Part shown: piece after piece, positions 45,248 through 53,623 of the stretch
How positions within the stretch are numbered: the stretch's first letter is position 1
Layout of the letters: each line of letters opens with the position of its first letter
Origin: Stappia sp. TSB10P1A
GTDB lineage: Bacteria > Pseudomonadota > Alphaproteobacteria > Rhizobiales > Stappiaceae
DNA: 64,000 nt
Assembly (NCBI RefSeq): GCF_900185725.1
Contig: NZ_FYAU01000015.1
Coordinates: 1-64,000, forward strand
Direction of reading: 5' to 3'
Position numbers and translations under genes: made by a program
Notes under the pieces: generated by a model
What the model was told of the DNA's origin: nothing
Database searches by the model: none
The model's input: only the letters and a program-made list of their open reading frames with translations

Positions 45248-46942
45248 TCAGTTGGCCGAAGGCTTGCCGCCGCGCGCCTTGGTGCCCTTGGTGGCCGGTT
45301 CGGGAGCCGAAGGGTCGGTGTAGACGATCTTCGACAGGTCCTGCAGCGTATGCGGGCGGTGGACCGTGTCTGCCGACAGGCCGATCTCACCCAGCAGCGT
45401 ATCGACGAAGGGCGCCTGGCTGCGATAGCGCAGGGCCGAGGTCACCACCTGGTCGGCCAGGTTGCCGTCGCGCGGGGTGCCGCCGTCGATCGCGGCGCCG
45501 CTCGCCTGTCCGGAGAGCGAGGCTCCCGAGAGCCCGGGCAAGCCTTCCACATGGACGATCTTGATCTCGTCGATCTGCTCCATCGGCTTGACGCTCTCGC
45601 GGATGATGGCGGGAAGGTTCTCCACCAGCGCCTTGTGCAGCGCCGACCGGCGGCTGGCGTCGGAGCGCAGGTTTTCGGCCGCGTTCAGCTTCTCCTTGCC
45701 CTCCGCTTCCACGCGCAGGCGTTCCTCGAGCGCGGCGACGGCGATGCGGTCGGCATCCGCCCGGTCGCTCGCGGCGGCCTTCTCCGCTTCCGCCAGGATG
45801 CGCAGCCGGACGGCCTCGGACTCGGCAGCGCGCTCGGCCTCGATCACCTCCACCTTCTTCTGGCGGTTGGCGATCTCCAGGTCGCGCAGGGTCTGCACCC
45901 GTTCGGTGGCCTCCACGGCGGCGGCGCGTGCCGCTTCGGCGATCGACTGCGCCTCGGCCCGCTCCTTCGACTTCAGCGAGACGGCGATCTCGCGCATCTG
46001 CTGCTCCAGATCCAGGGCCTCGCGGCGCTTGATCTCCAGCCGCTCGATTTCCAGCTCCATCTCGATGCGGGTGCGCTCGACCGCCTCGCGTTCCTTCACC
46101 TTCGCCGTCTCGATCTCGCGTTCGCGGGCGGCCGCCTCGTTGGCGATCTCGGCCTTGCGGTTGGCGCGCTCGACCGCCACTTCGGCTTCATGCGCCAGCC
46201 GCGCATATTCGCTCTCGCGCTGGATCTCGAGGCTGCGCTTCTCGGCTTCGAGGTTCTTGGCGCGCATCGCGACCGCCGTGTCCTTCTCGATGTCGTTGCG
46301 CTTCTTCTTGCGGCTCTCGATCTGCTCGGTGAGGCGCGTCAGACCTTCGGCGTCGAAGGTGTTGGACTCGTCGAACAGCTTGATGTCGGTCTGGTCGAGC
46401 GAGGTGAGCGAGACGCTTTCCAGTTCCAGCCCGTCGAGGGCAAGGCTCTCGGCCACCTCCTGCTTGACCTCCTTGACGAAGGCCTGCCGGTGCTCGTGGA
46501 TGTGTTCGAGCGTCATCTTCGCCGCGGCGCCGCCCATGGCATCGACAAAACGGCCCTGGATCAGGTCCTTGAGCTGTTCGGCATTCATTGTCCGGGAGCC
46601 GAGGGACCGCGCGGCAATCGCCACGGCCTCTTCCGTCGGGGCGACGCGGACGTAGAATTCCACGGTCAGTTCCACGCGCATGCGGTCCTTGGTGATGAGC
46701 GAGCGCTCGCGGGCGCGCGTCACCTCCAGCCGCAGGGTGTTCATGTTCACCTCGGTGATGTCGTGCAGGATGGGCAGCACCAGCGCGCCGCCGCCCATGA
46801 CGACCTTCTCGCCGCCGAAGCCGGTTCGCACGAAGGAGATGTCCTTGGTCGATCGGCGGTAGAGCCAATGAAGCAGGTAGGCGGCCACGGCGATGACGAT
46901 CGCCGCCAGGATGATGATGGCAATGACGTCTGCACCGTTCAT
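45248..46942 (-). CDS. Flotillin-like SPFH/band 7 protein (YqiK-type)
   Basis: A 564-residue membrane-scaffold protein. One N-terminal hydrophobic segment (residues 6-28) is followed by an SPFH domain (about 35-210, RTGFGGEKVVMGGGALVLP) and a long Ala/Glu-rich coiled coil (about 215-440) with many EAERA-type repeats. The C-terminal 120 residues are less regular. This is the layout of bacterial flotillins such as YqiK, which organise membrane microdomains. It lies 45 bp after the rhodopsin-like gene and 55 bp before the 4-TM gene, so it probably organises the membrane proteins made by this operon (inference). Confidence 0.93.
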   Translation of the reverse strand: MNGADVIAIIILAAIVIAVAAYLLHWLYRRSTKDISFVRTGFGGEKVVMGGGALVLPILHDITEVNMNTLRLEVTRARERSLITKDRMRVELTVEFYVRVAPTEEAVAIAARSLGSRTMNAEQLKDLIQGRFVDAMGGAAAKMTLEHIHEHRQAFVKEVKQEVAESLALDGLELESVSLTSLDQTDIKLFDESNTFDAEGLTRLTEQIESRKKKRNDIEKDTAVAMRAKNLEAEKRSLEIQRESEYARLAHEAEVAVERANRKAEIANEAAAREREIETAKVKEREAVERTRIEMELEIERLEIKRREALDLEQQMREIAVSLKSKERAEAQSIAEAARAAAVEATERVQTLRDLEIANRQKKVEVIEAERAAESEAVRLRILAEAEKAAASDRADADRIAVAALEERLRVEAEGKEKLNAAENLRSDASRRSALHKALVENLPAIIRESVKPMEQIDEIKIVHVEGLPGLSGASLSGQASGAAIDGGTPRDGNLADQVVTSALRYRSQAPFVDTLLGEIGLSADTVHRPHTLQDLSKIVYTDPSAPEPATKGTKARGGKPSAN

Positions 46943-46987
46943 GGACGTGCTCCCTTCATATGCGCGGCAGAGGAATGACCGATGGCG

Positions 46988-47692
46988 TCAGTCACGGCGG
47001 GTCTCCGAGGATGCGCACAGCACCCCGGTGGCCAGCACCGCGACGCCGAAGGCCATGCGGTTCAGGATGTCGGCGATATTGTAGGCCACCGTCAGTTCCC
47101 CGGTGTCGGGGATGCCGGCGAAGGCGGTCAGGAAATTGCCGAGCGGATAGATCGCCCAGCCGATGGTGACGATCAGGCGCAGCCAGAAATAGCCGCTGCG
47201 CACCGCATCGCTTTCAGCCTCACGCACCGCGTCGTCCATTCCGCCGAAATAGAGCTCGCCGAGAATGTAGAGCCAGAACACGAGCCCGATCAGGAAGGCC
47301 AGCGTGGCGTTCATATAGGCCGCCTCGCCCAGGTAGCGGACGAAGACCATCAGCACGGCGACGACGATGAGGCGCCAGAACAGGCCGGCTCCGAGCCGCC
47401 GCGAGGTGGCGGCGAAGAAGTAGAGGGCCATCACCTGCAGCGGGATCGACACGACCCAGCCGACATAGTGATAGACGACCGGCACCTGTCCGGCCGCGCC
47501 CCAGGCGATCCGTCCCTCCCAGGCCGCGGCGACGCCCACCAGGGCCGCAACGGCGCACAGCGTCACCGGCAGCTTCCAGGCCCGCCCCACCCAGGCCGTG
47601 CCGAGAAGCAGCAGCACCGCTGTCGCGGCAAGACCGAAGATCGCCACCGAATAGCTCGCCGCGGTCAGGTCGGCCGTCTCATAAACCGCCAT
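46988..47692 (-). CDS. Microbial (type 1) rhodopsin homologue lacking the retinal lysine
   Basis: A 234-residue seven-TM protein clearly related to proteorhodopsin: HYVGWVVSIPL matches helix C, VRYLGEAAYM helix D, TIGWAIYPLGNF helix F and YNIADILNRMAFG helix G. Key positions have changed. The Schiff-base Lys231 of proteorhodopsin is Arg212 (codon CGC), the counterion Asp97 is Gly78, the proton donor Glu108 is Ala89, and Arg94 is His75. Asp227 is kept as Asp208. Covalent retinal binding and proton pumping are therefore not expected. I chose ATG 47692 for its GGAGG. It sits between an ABC permease gene and the SPFH gene. Rhodopsins without the lysine are known as a scattered group with undefined role. 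Confidence 0.92.
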   Translation of the reverse strand: MAVYETADLTAASYSVAIFGLAATAVLLLLGTAWVGRAWKLPVTLCAVAALVGVAAAWEGRIAWGAAGQVPVVYHYVGWVVSIPLQVMALYFFAATSRRLGAGLFWRLIVVAVLMVFVRYLGEAAYMNATLAFLIGLVFWLYILGELYFGGMDDAVREAESDAVRSGYFWLRLIVTIGWAIYPLGNFLTAFAGIPDTGELTVAYNIADILNRMAFGVAVLATGVLCASSETRRD

Positions 47693-47738
47693 CGCGTTTC
47701 CTCCGTTCGCGGATGTGCCTGTTGCCCATGGTCCCGCC

Positions 47739-49118
47739 TCAGATCTGCGTGCGGATGTGCGGGGAGCGCGCATAGAGCGCGACCATGGGCAGGATCAGCA
47801 GTCCGAAGATGAACTGCTGCCATTGAAAGTTGAGGCCGAGCCCGACAAGGAAGCTCGACAGGACCTGCAGGACTAGGACGCCGATCACCGTGAAGCCGTA
47901 GCCGCCCTGTCCGCCCAGCAGCGAGGTGCCTCCGACCACGACAGCGGCCAGCGTCAGGAACAGATACTGGTCGCCGACGCCGATGAATCCGCCGCCCGAC
48001 CAGCCGAGCAACAGCGATCCGGTCAGCGCCGCGAAGAAGCCGGACAGGGCGTACATGGAGACCCAGTAACGCAGCTCCGAGATCATCACCCGGTTGGCCG
48101 AGGTGCGGTTGACGCCGAGCGCGTAGAGGTAGCGTCCATAGACGGTGGTGCGCATGCCGACGATCAGAACCAGCGCGATGAGGGCCCAGATCACGATCAC
48201 CGGCGGAACAGGCAGGCCGAACGTGGTGCCGTTCATCGAGCTCAGGTTGGCCAGCCATTTGGGAACGGTGCCGAACACGTTGCCCGAATAGGCGGTGCCG
48301 ATCGACGTCAGGATCTGCACGCCGCCGGAGATCGCGAAGCCGGTGCCCAGCGTCACGATCAGCGCCTGACCCTGCAGCCGGTAACTGAGGAACCCGTTGA
48401 TGACGCCCAGGACGACGCCGACGGTCAGCACGATGATCATGGCGAGCCAGGGCGGCACGCCGAGCGAGATCAGGTAGAGCAGGCCGACATTCGCCGCGCC
48501 GATGATGAAGGGGATCGACAGGTCCAGTCCGCCGAGCAGCGCCACCATGGTCTGCCCGACCGAGGCCAGCCCGAGGAAGGCCGCGAAGAGCAGCATCGAC
48601 TTGATGTTCTGCGCCGAGGAGAAGCCTTCGATGTTCATCGCGCCGACGGAAAAGAGGCCCGACAGAACCATGATGCCGATGAAGGCGGAGCGATTCTGCT
48701 GGAACTGTCGGCCGAGCGTGCGCGTCAGGACCAGAATCGTCAGCAGGATCAGCAGCGAGATGACGTTCCAGACATTGAAGAAACCCGTCACGGTCGCGCT
48801 GAGCACGAGGAACGCGAGCAGGATCGCGGCGAGCCCCAGAAGCGGCCAGCGATAGCTGTTCCACAGGCTGCGGATCGGACCGGGGCCGTCTTCGCTGTCG
48901 CCGCCGATCTCCCAGAACTGGCCAAGAACATAGTGCCAGCCCCACATCCACAGGGCGAGCGTGGCGATGGCGGCCAGGATCACCAACTGCACGCTGACGG
49001 CCTCGGCAAAGCCCATGATGATGCCGATGCCGGTCAGGATCAGGCCGGCCACCAGGCCGAGGATGCGGGCGCCGAGCGGCAGGGGGGTGCGCGGGGCAAC
49101 GCGGGCGGCGTCGGTCAT
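47739..49118 (-). CDS. Sugar-type ABC transporter permease (RbsC/BPD_transp_2 family)
   Basis: A 459-residue inner-membrane permease, long for the family (about 330). The first 150 residues contain extra hydrophobic segments and a soluble stretch before the RbsC-like core, which begins near VGQTMVALLGGLDLSI. The EAA-type loop GRYLYALGVNRTSANRVMIS is present. It overlaps the second permease gene by 4 bases and ends 46 bp before the rhodopsin-like gene. The two permeases likely form a heterodimer. Confidence 0.9.
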   Translation of the reverse strand: MTDAARVAPRTPLPLGARILGLVAGLILTGIGIIMGFAEAVSVQLVILAAIATLALWMWGWHYVLGQFWEIGGDSEDGPGPIRSLWNSYRWPLLGLAAILLAFLVLSATVTGFFNVWNVISLLILLTILVLTRTLGRQFQQNRSAFIGIMVLSGLFSVGAMNIEGFSSAQNIKSMLLFAAFLGLASVGQTMVALLGGLDLSIPFIIGAANVGLLYLISLGVPPWLAMIIVLTVGVVLGVINGFLSYRLQGQALIVTLGTGFAISGGVQILTSIGTAYSGNVFGTVPKWLANLSSMNGTTFGLPVPPVIVIWALIALVLIVGMRTTVYGRYLYALGVNRTSANRVMISELRYWVSMYALSGFFAALTGSLLLGWSGGGFIGVGDQYLFLTLAAVVVGGTSLLGGQGGYGFTVIGVLVLQVLSSFLVGLGLNFQWQQFIFGLLILPMVALYARSPHIRTQI

Positions 49119-50533
49119 TCGGCGACCTCCTGCGAAACGGGCGCTGCGGTCTGTGCGGGCGGTGCCGGTCTCTCGCTGCTCATCACCCAGGCAATTGCCA
49201 GAACCAGCGCCGCCACGACGACACCAGTGGCCATGCCGATCTCACGCCGCCGACCGGCCTCGGTGATCGCAAGGCGCAGGAACAGGGCAACCACGGCGAG
49301 GACGATCACCGAAAGGACCAGCGGCGCGGCCTGCAGGCGCAGGGCCTCGGTTGCCGGCGACACGATGGCGATTTCCAGCGGCCCGGTCAGGGCAGCCTGC
49401 ATGTCGAGCGGGCCGGGAAGGACGGCGCCGGCAGCGCCGAGGCTGCGATAGTCGAAGCTGGCATGCAGGATGACGCCGAGCACCACCACCGACAGGGCGA
49501 CGAAGTAGAGCAGCGGCGAGAAGTTCGGTATGCGCCGCTGGATCACCGGGATCAGCAGCGTCAGCAGCAGCGAGACGACCAGGATCGTGCCATAGGCGAG
49601 ATTGGTGACGAAGCTCTGCACCGCGCCGAAGTTGAAGGTCGAGAGCGAGAAGGTGATGAGGTAGAGGTTCAGCGCGCCGAGCGCCGACCCGAAGACGCCC
49701 GCCCGCCCGCCGGCCAGCGACGCGCCGCCCAGCACCAGCGCGGTGACGGCGATCAGCGTATAGGTCGTGCCCTGCGAGGGGTCGCCGGAGCCGATCAGGG
49801 CGGTGAAGCAGATCGCCGCCAGCCCCGCAAAGGCGCCCGAAATCAGATGCGCGCCGATCCGTACGACGGAGATCTGGACGCCGGAGGTATAGGCGGCGCG
49901 CTCGTCCGAGCCCATCAGTCGCAGATGGGTGTAGAAGGCGGTTGCGGTGAACAGCAGCCACAGGCCGGTGGCGATCAGGACGATGATCAGCGGCGGCGAG
50001 AAGATGGTGGTGCCGTAGCCCCATTCGGCCATGAATTCCGGGGCAAGGCCGCCTGGTCGCGGCAGTATGACAAGATTGATCCCCGACAGGGCCAGATAGC
50101 CGGACAGCGACACGATGATCGGCTGGACGCGGACATAGATGACGATCAGGGCGAACAGGAACTGGTACAGCGCGCCTGCGGCGATGGCGTAGAGGAACAC
50201 CGCGATCGGGGACGAGATAATGCCGGCGCCGCTCAGTTGGATCAGCGTGACGTTGATGAAGCCGATCAGCGGTCCGACCGACAGGTCGACGGTTCCGCGT
50301 CCGGAGATCACCGAGGCCATCAACGCATAGGTTGCCAGGATCAGCGGCGAGACGACGATCACCGCCGCGCCGAGGCCATAGCTTGTCGTCAGGCTGGGCG
50401 AGCGCAGGACGGCGAGCGTCAGCAGCGCGAAGAACAGGGTGATCGGCATCAGCAGGAACGGATTCGACCGTCCTCCCTGCCGGGGGGCGTCGCTGCGAGC
50501 GCTGGCGCCGGGACCTGTCGTGGTGATGCTCAC
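49115..50533 (-). CDS. Sugar-type ABC transporter permease (BPD_transp_2 family)
   Basis: A 472-residue inner-membrane permease. It has the RbsC-like core (GRGTVDLSVGPLIGFINV, and the cytoplasmic loop LMGSDERAAYTSGVQISVVR) followed by a further C-terminal part of about 150 residues with two more hydrophobic segments. The N-terminal 25 residues are polar. It overlaps the ATPase gene by 4 bases upstream and the other permease gene by 4 bases downstream, so all three are translationally coupled. Confidence 0.9.
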   Translation of the reverse strand: MSITTTGPGASARSDAPRQGGRSNPFLLMPITLFFALLTLAVLRSPSLTTSYGLGAAVIVVSPLILATYALMASVISGRGTVDLSVGPLIGFINVTLIQLSGAGIISSPIAVFLYAIAAGALYQFLFALIVIYVRVQPIIVSLSGYLALSGINLVILPRPGGLAPEFMAEWGYGTTIFSPPLIIVLIATGLWLLFTATAFYTHLRLMGSDERAAYTSGVQISVVRIGAHLISGAFAGLAAICFTALIGSGDPSQGTTYTLIAVTALVLGGASLAGGRAGVFGSALGALNLYLITFSLSTFNFGAVQSFVTNLAYGTILVVSLLLTLLIPVIQRRIPNFSPLLYFVALSVVVLGVILHASFDYRSLGAAGAVLPGPLDMQAALTGPLEIAIVSPATEALRLQAAPLVLSVIVLAVVALFLRLAITEAGRRREIGMATGVVVAALVLAIAWVMSSERPAPPAQTAAPVSQEVAE

Positions 50534-52344
50534 CGCTGGCCTCCACGGGTCTGACGACCGTCGGCGTCGAACTCGACGATCTTGATACGGCGCGCCGGGG
50601 GCGTTGCTGCGGGGGAGGGCGTCCGGTGAGCCGCCTGCGGCACACGGCCTTCCGCTGGCGGGCGGGGCTGGGGCGCGGCGGCGCGAAGGTGGTCGGGGAT
50701 GTCGACGCGGACCCGCACGCCGTCGCCGGTCGCAGGCGTCTCGGCCGGTCGGCCGGCGACGGGCTTCAACCCCCAGGCAGCGTTGAGCCCGCTTCCGTCG
50801 GTCTGGCCGAACATCGCCTCGAGCACGAGATTGGCGCGCAGGCCGCGCCCGTCAAACGCATCGAATGGCGCCCCGTCGCGGAAGACGATCACCCGGGTGG
50901 CGAAGCCGAGGAACTCCTCGATCTCGGACGACAGATAGACGACGGAGCGCCCTTCGGCCGCGAAGCGATGCAGGTGCTTGTAGAGCTCGTTCTTGGCGCC
51001 GACATCGATGCCTCTCGCCGGGTCGTTCAGCACGATGATGTCGGGACGCATGGCGAAGCCGCGCCCGATCAGCACCTTCTGCTGGTTGCCGCCCGACAGC
51101 GAGGTGATGCGGTCTTCCTTGACGCCGAACTTGATCAGCAGGTTGTCGGCCTCGCGTCGGAACGTGGTGTTCAGGGTTTCCCAGTCGATGATGCCGAGGA
51201 TGCCGGCACGCTTCTTCTCCCGGTAGAGAGGCATCACCATGTTCTCGAAGATCGACAGCGACGCGAAGATGCCTTCGCGCTTGCGGTCGCCGGAGACATA
51301 GGCAATGCGTCCCTTGACGGCTTCGGCAAGGGCGCGCACCGGATGCCAGTGTCCGTGCCGATCCTGCACCTCAACGCTGCCGGACGGGGCGGGCTGGACG
51401 CCGGCCAGCGCTCGCACGAAGGCATCCTGCCCCTGTCCGTCCAGCCCGGCGATGCCGACGATCTCGCCCCGGCGCAGGTCGAAGTCGAAGCTGCGGCTGG
51501 CCGGCCATAGTTTGAGGGCGGCGGCGCGCAGGGCTCGTTCCGGCGTCGCCGGCCGGGCCGGCTCCTGCGTCATGTGCCCGGTTCCAGGGTCCTCGCCAGT
51601 CATCAGCGACAGGAGATTGCGCTCGGTGATATCGGCCCGCTCGAGCACGCCGACGTCGCGGCCGTCGCGCATGACCGTGGCACGGTCCGAGATGCGCACC
51701 AGTTCCGCGATGCGGTGGGTCACGATCAGCACCGTGGTGCCGGCGTCGCGCAGGGCGCGCATCTTGGAAAACAGCCGTTCGGTGGAATCGAAGTCGAGCG
51801 CCGCCGAGCTCTCGTCGAGGATCAGGATGCGCGGATCCGACAGAAGCGCGCGGGCGATGGTGAGCCACTGTTTCAGGGACAGGGGCAGGGTGCCGGCGAG
51901 GGCGTGCGGATCGACCGGCTCCCCCGAAAGCTCTTCCATCAACTGGGCGGCGCGGGCGACCTTCTGCGCCTGGCCCAGGGTCTTGGTGAAGAGCGTGTCC
52001 GCACCCATGAAGATGTTGTCGACGACGCTGGCCTCATCGGCAACGAGCACCTCCTGATAGACGGTGGAGATGCCGAGTGCGCGGCTTTCGGCCGGGGTGG
52101 ACGGGCTTTCGCCAAGGATCGATACAGTGCCGCCGTCCACCGGAAGGATGCCGGAAACGACCTTTGCCAGCGTGCTCTTGCCGCAGCCGTTGCCGCCGAC
52201 GACGGCATGAATTTCGCCGGCCCGGGCGGAGAAGTTGACGCCGTCGAGAGCGCGGGTCGGCCCGAAATACTTGCGAACGTTCCGAACCGCGATGGTCTCG
52301 CGGCCGGGCTTCGCTGTTGCGGCGGGGAGAGCGGCGTCGGCCAT
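50530..52344 (-). CDS. Sugar-type ABC transporter ATP-binding protein (tandem NBDs) with KIVEFD tail
   Basis: A 604-residue protein with two ATPase domains, as in RbsA. NBD1 has Walker A GGNGCGKST (50-58) and Walker B ILILDESSAALD, but its signature is LPLSLKQW rather than LSGGQ. NBD2 has the usual degenerate Walker A (AGLDGQGQDAF) and a normal signature LSGGNQQKVLIGRG. After NBD2, near residue 515, comes an unusual tail of about 90 residues, Pro/Ala-rich, ending PAATPPARRIKIVEFDADG plus nine residues. The same PAATP-ARR and KIVEFD pieces occur at the N-terminus of the lactonase in this operon. Confidence 0.91.
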   Translation of the reverse strand: MADAALPAATAKPGRETIAVRNVRKYFGPTRALDGVNFSARAGEIHAVVGGNGCGKSTLAKVVSGILPVDGGTVSILGESPSTPAESRALGISTVYQEVLVADEASVVDNIFMGADTLFTKTLGQAQKVARAAQLMEELSGEPVDPHALAGTLPLSLKQWLTIARALLSDPRILILDESSAALDFDSTERLFSKMRALRDAGTTVLIVTHRIAELVRISDRATVMRDGRDVGVLERADITERNLLSLMTGEDPGTGHMTQEPARPATPERALRAAALKLWPASRSFDFDLRRGEIVGIAGLDGQGQDAFVRALAGVQPAPSGSVEVQDRHGHWHPVRALAEAVKGRIAYVSGDRKREGIFASLSIFENMVMPLYREKKRAGILGIIDWETLNTTFRREADNLLIKFGVKEDRITSLSGGNQQKVLIGRGFAMRPDIIVLNDPARGIDVGAKNELYKHLHRFAAEGRSVVYLSSEIEEFLGFATRVIVFRDGAPFDAFDGRGLRANLVLEAMFGQTDGSGLNAAWGLKPVAGRPAETPATGDGVRVRVDIPDHLRAAAPQPRPPAEGRVPQAAHRTPSPAATPPARRIKIVEFDADGRQTRGGQR

Positions 52345-52411
52345 GGGGTTCCGGCGGTCAGGTGGAAAGGTGGGGCCGCACGGTGTGCGGCCCCGCGGTT
52401 TCAGATCCGGT

Positions 52412-53584
52412 TCACGGCTTGTAGGCGCGCGGATCGGCCGGACGCAGGAAGAAGTCGTCCAGATAGGCGGGGTCCTGGCCCCAGCGGCTCGCTCCGACGG
52501 CCAGCCAGTCCGGGCTGTCCTCGTTGCAGTCTTCGCCCATCACCTCGGCGAGATCCTGGTGGGTGATCTTGACCGGATCGACGAGCACCGACTGCACCTT
52601 CGGACCCTGGCCCTGCAGCGTGCGCATCATGATGTTCCAGATCAGTTGGATCTCGTCGGCCGGCGGCCAGACCTGATAGGCCGCGGTGATGTAGTCGGGG
52701 TTCTTGCGCCAGTAGCAGAGCGCGCCCAGCTCGCCGCCGATCGCGACGGGGATGTTGCCCCGGCCCGACTGCTGCACGGCGCGCAGCACGCCCATCTCGG
52801 CGGCCGACTGGACGACGATCGCGTCAAGCTGGCCGGGATTGGTCGCAAGCCAGCGCTGGACCTCGCCCTGGGCGACCTGATCGGTCCACATGCCCGCGAC
52901 CTGGCCGGCCACGCGAATGTCGGGCGAGCTTGCCAGTCCGGCAAGGACGCCGCGATGCTGGCTGTCGGATCCGGAGGTGCCGGGAATGCCCTCGACCACC
53001 AGGACGTTGCCCTTGCCGCCGAGCTGCTCGACCACTTCCCGGGCGATCTCATAGCCTGCGACCTGGTAGTTGACCGAGGAATTGACCGAGTATTCCGAGG
53101 TCAGGTAGCCGGTCATCGAGAACACCGGGACACCGCGGTCGGCGGCATACTTGACGGTGGCATTGAGCGCGGTCGGGTTCGAGCAGCACACGATGATCGC
53201 ATCGACGCCCTGGTCGACCAACTGGCGCATCTGCTGGATCTGCGTCGCGTCGTTCAGGTTGGACTGGGTGACGACGACCTCCGACACAAGCCCCAGCGCC
53301 TGCCATTCGGGAATGATGGTGTTCTGCAACTCGTCCATGGCGGCGGCGCGCCAAGTGTTGCCGGCATAGGACGAGGCATAACCGATCTTCCACGGCGGCG
53401 GGTTCTTCGCCTTGAACTCGCGCCAGGCGCTGGGCCCGACCGGCTGCATCGGGTCGAGCATGTCCTTGTTGTAGAGACGCTCGACGACAGCGGGGTTGAG
53501 TTCGTCGAGGCCTTCCGCCAGGGCCGGGCTGATCGCAACGGCCAGCAGGGCTGCGGTCAGGCCGAGGTATCTTTTCAGCGTCAT
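52412..53584 (-). CDS. Periplasmic sugar-type ABC binding protein
   Basis: A 390-residue exported protein of the periplasmic-binding-protein type I (Peripla_BP_4/RbsB) family. The signal peptide ends at ISPALA near residue 23. The mature part has the fold-typical KIGYASSYAGNTWRAAAM, LVDQGVDAIIVCCSNPTALN and VLVVEGIPGTSGSDSQHRG. The C-terminal 60 residues, with Cys and Trp, are not common in RbsB. GAGGAGG precedes ATG 53584. It is the first gene of the ABC block, 39 bp after the lactonase gene. A ligand other than a sugar is plausible. Confidence 0.92.
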   Translation of the reverse strand: MTLKRYLGLTAALLAVAISPALAEGLDELNPAVVERLYNKDMLDPMQPVGPSAWREFKAKNPPPWKIGYASSYAGNTWRAAAMDELQNTIIPEWQALGLVSEVVVTQSNLNDATQIQQMRQLVDQGVDAIIVCCSNPTALNATVKYAADRGVPVFSMTGYLTSEYSVNSSVNYQVAGYEIAREVVEQLGGKGNVLVVEGIPGTSGSDSQHRGVLAGLASSPDIRVAGQVAGMWTDQVAQGEVQRWLATNPGQLDAIVVQSAAEMGVLRAVQQSGRGNIPVAIGGELGALCYWRKNPDYITAAYQVWPPADEIQLIWNIMMRTLQGQGPKVQSVLVDPVKITHQDLAEVMGEDCNEDSPDWLAVGASRWGQDPAYLDDFFLRPADPRAYKP

Positions 53585-53623
53585 GCTATTTCCTCCTCAG
53601 TTGCCCTCTCTCGGGGCGTGGCT

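Noticed and set aside
46988-47692. Functional light-driven pump or sensor
   Set aside because: The retinal lysine and counterion are both absent, so a standard photochemical role is not supported.
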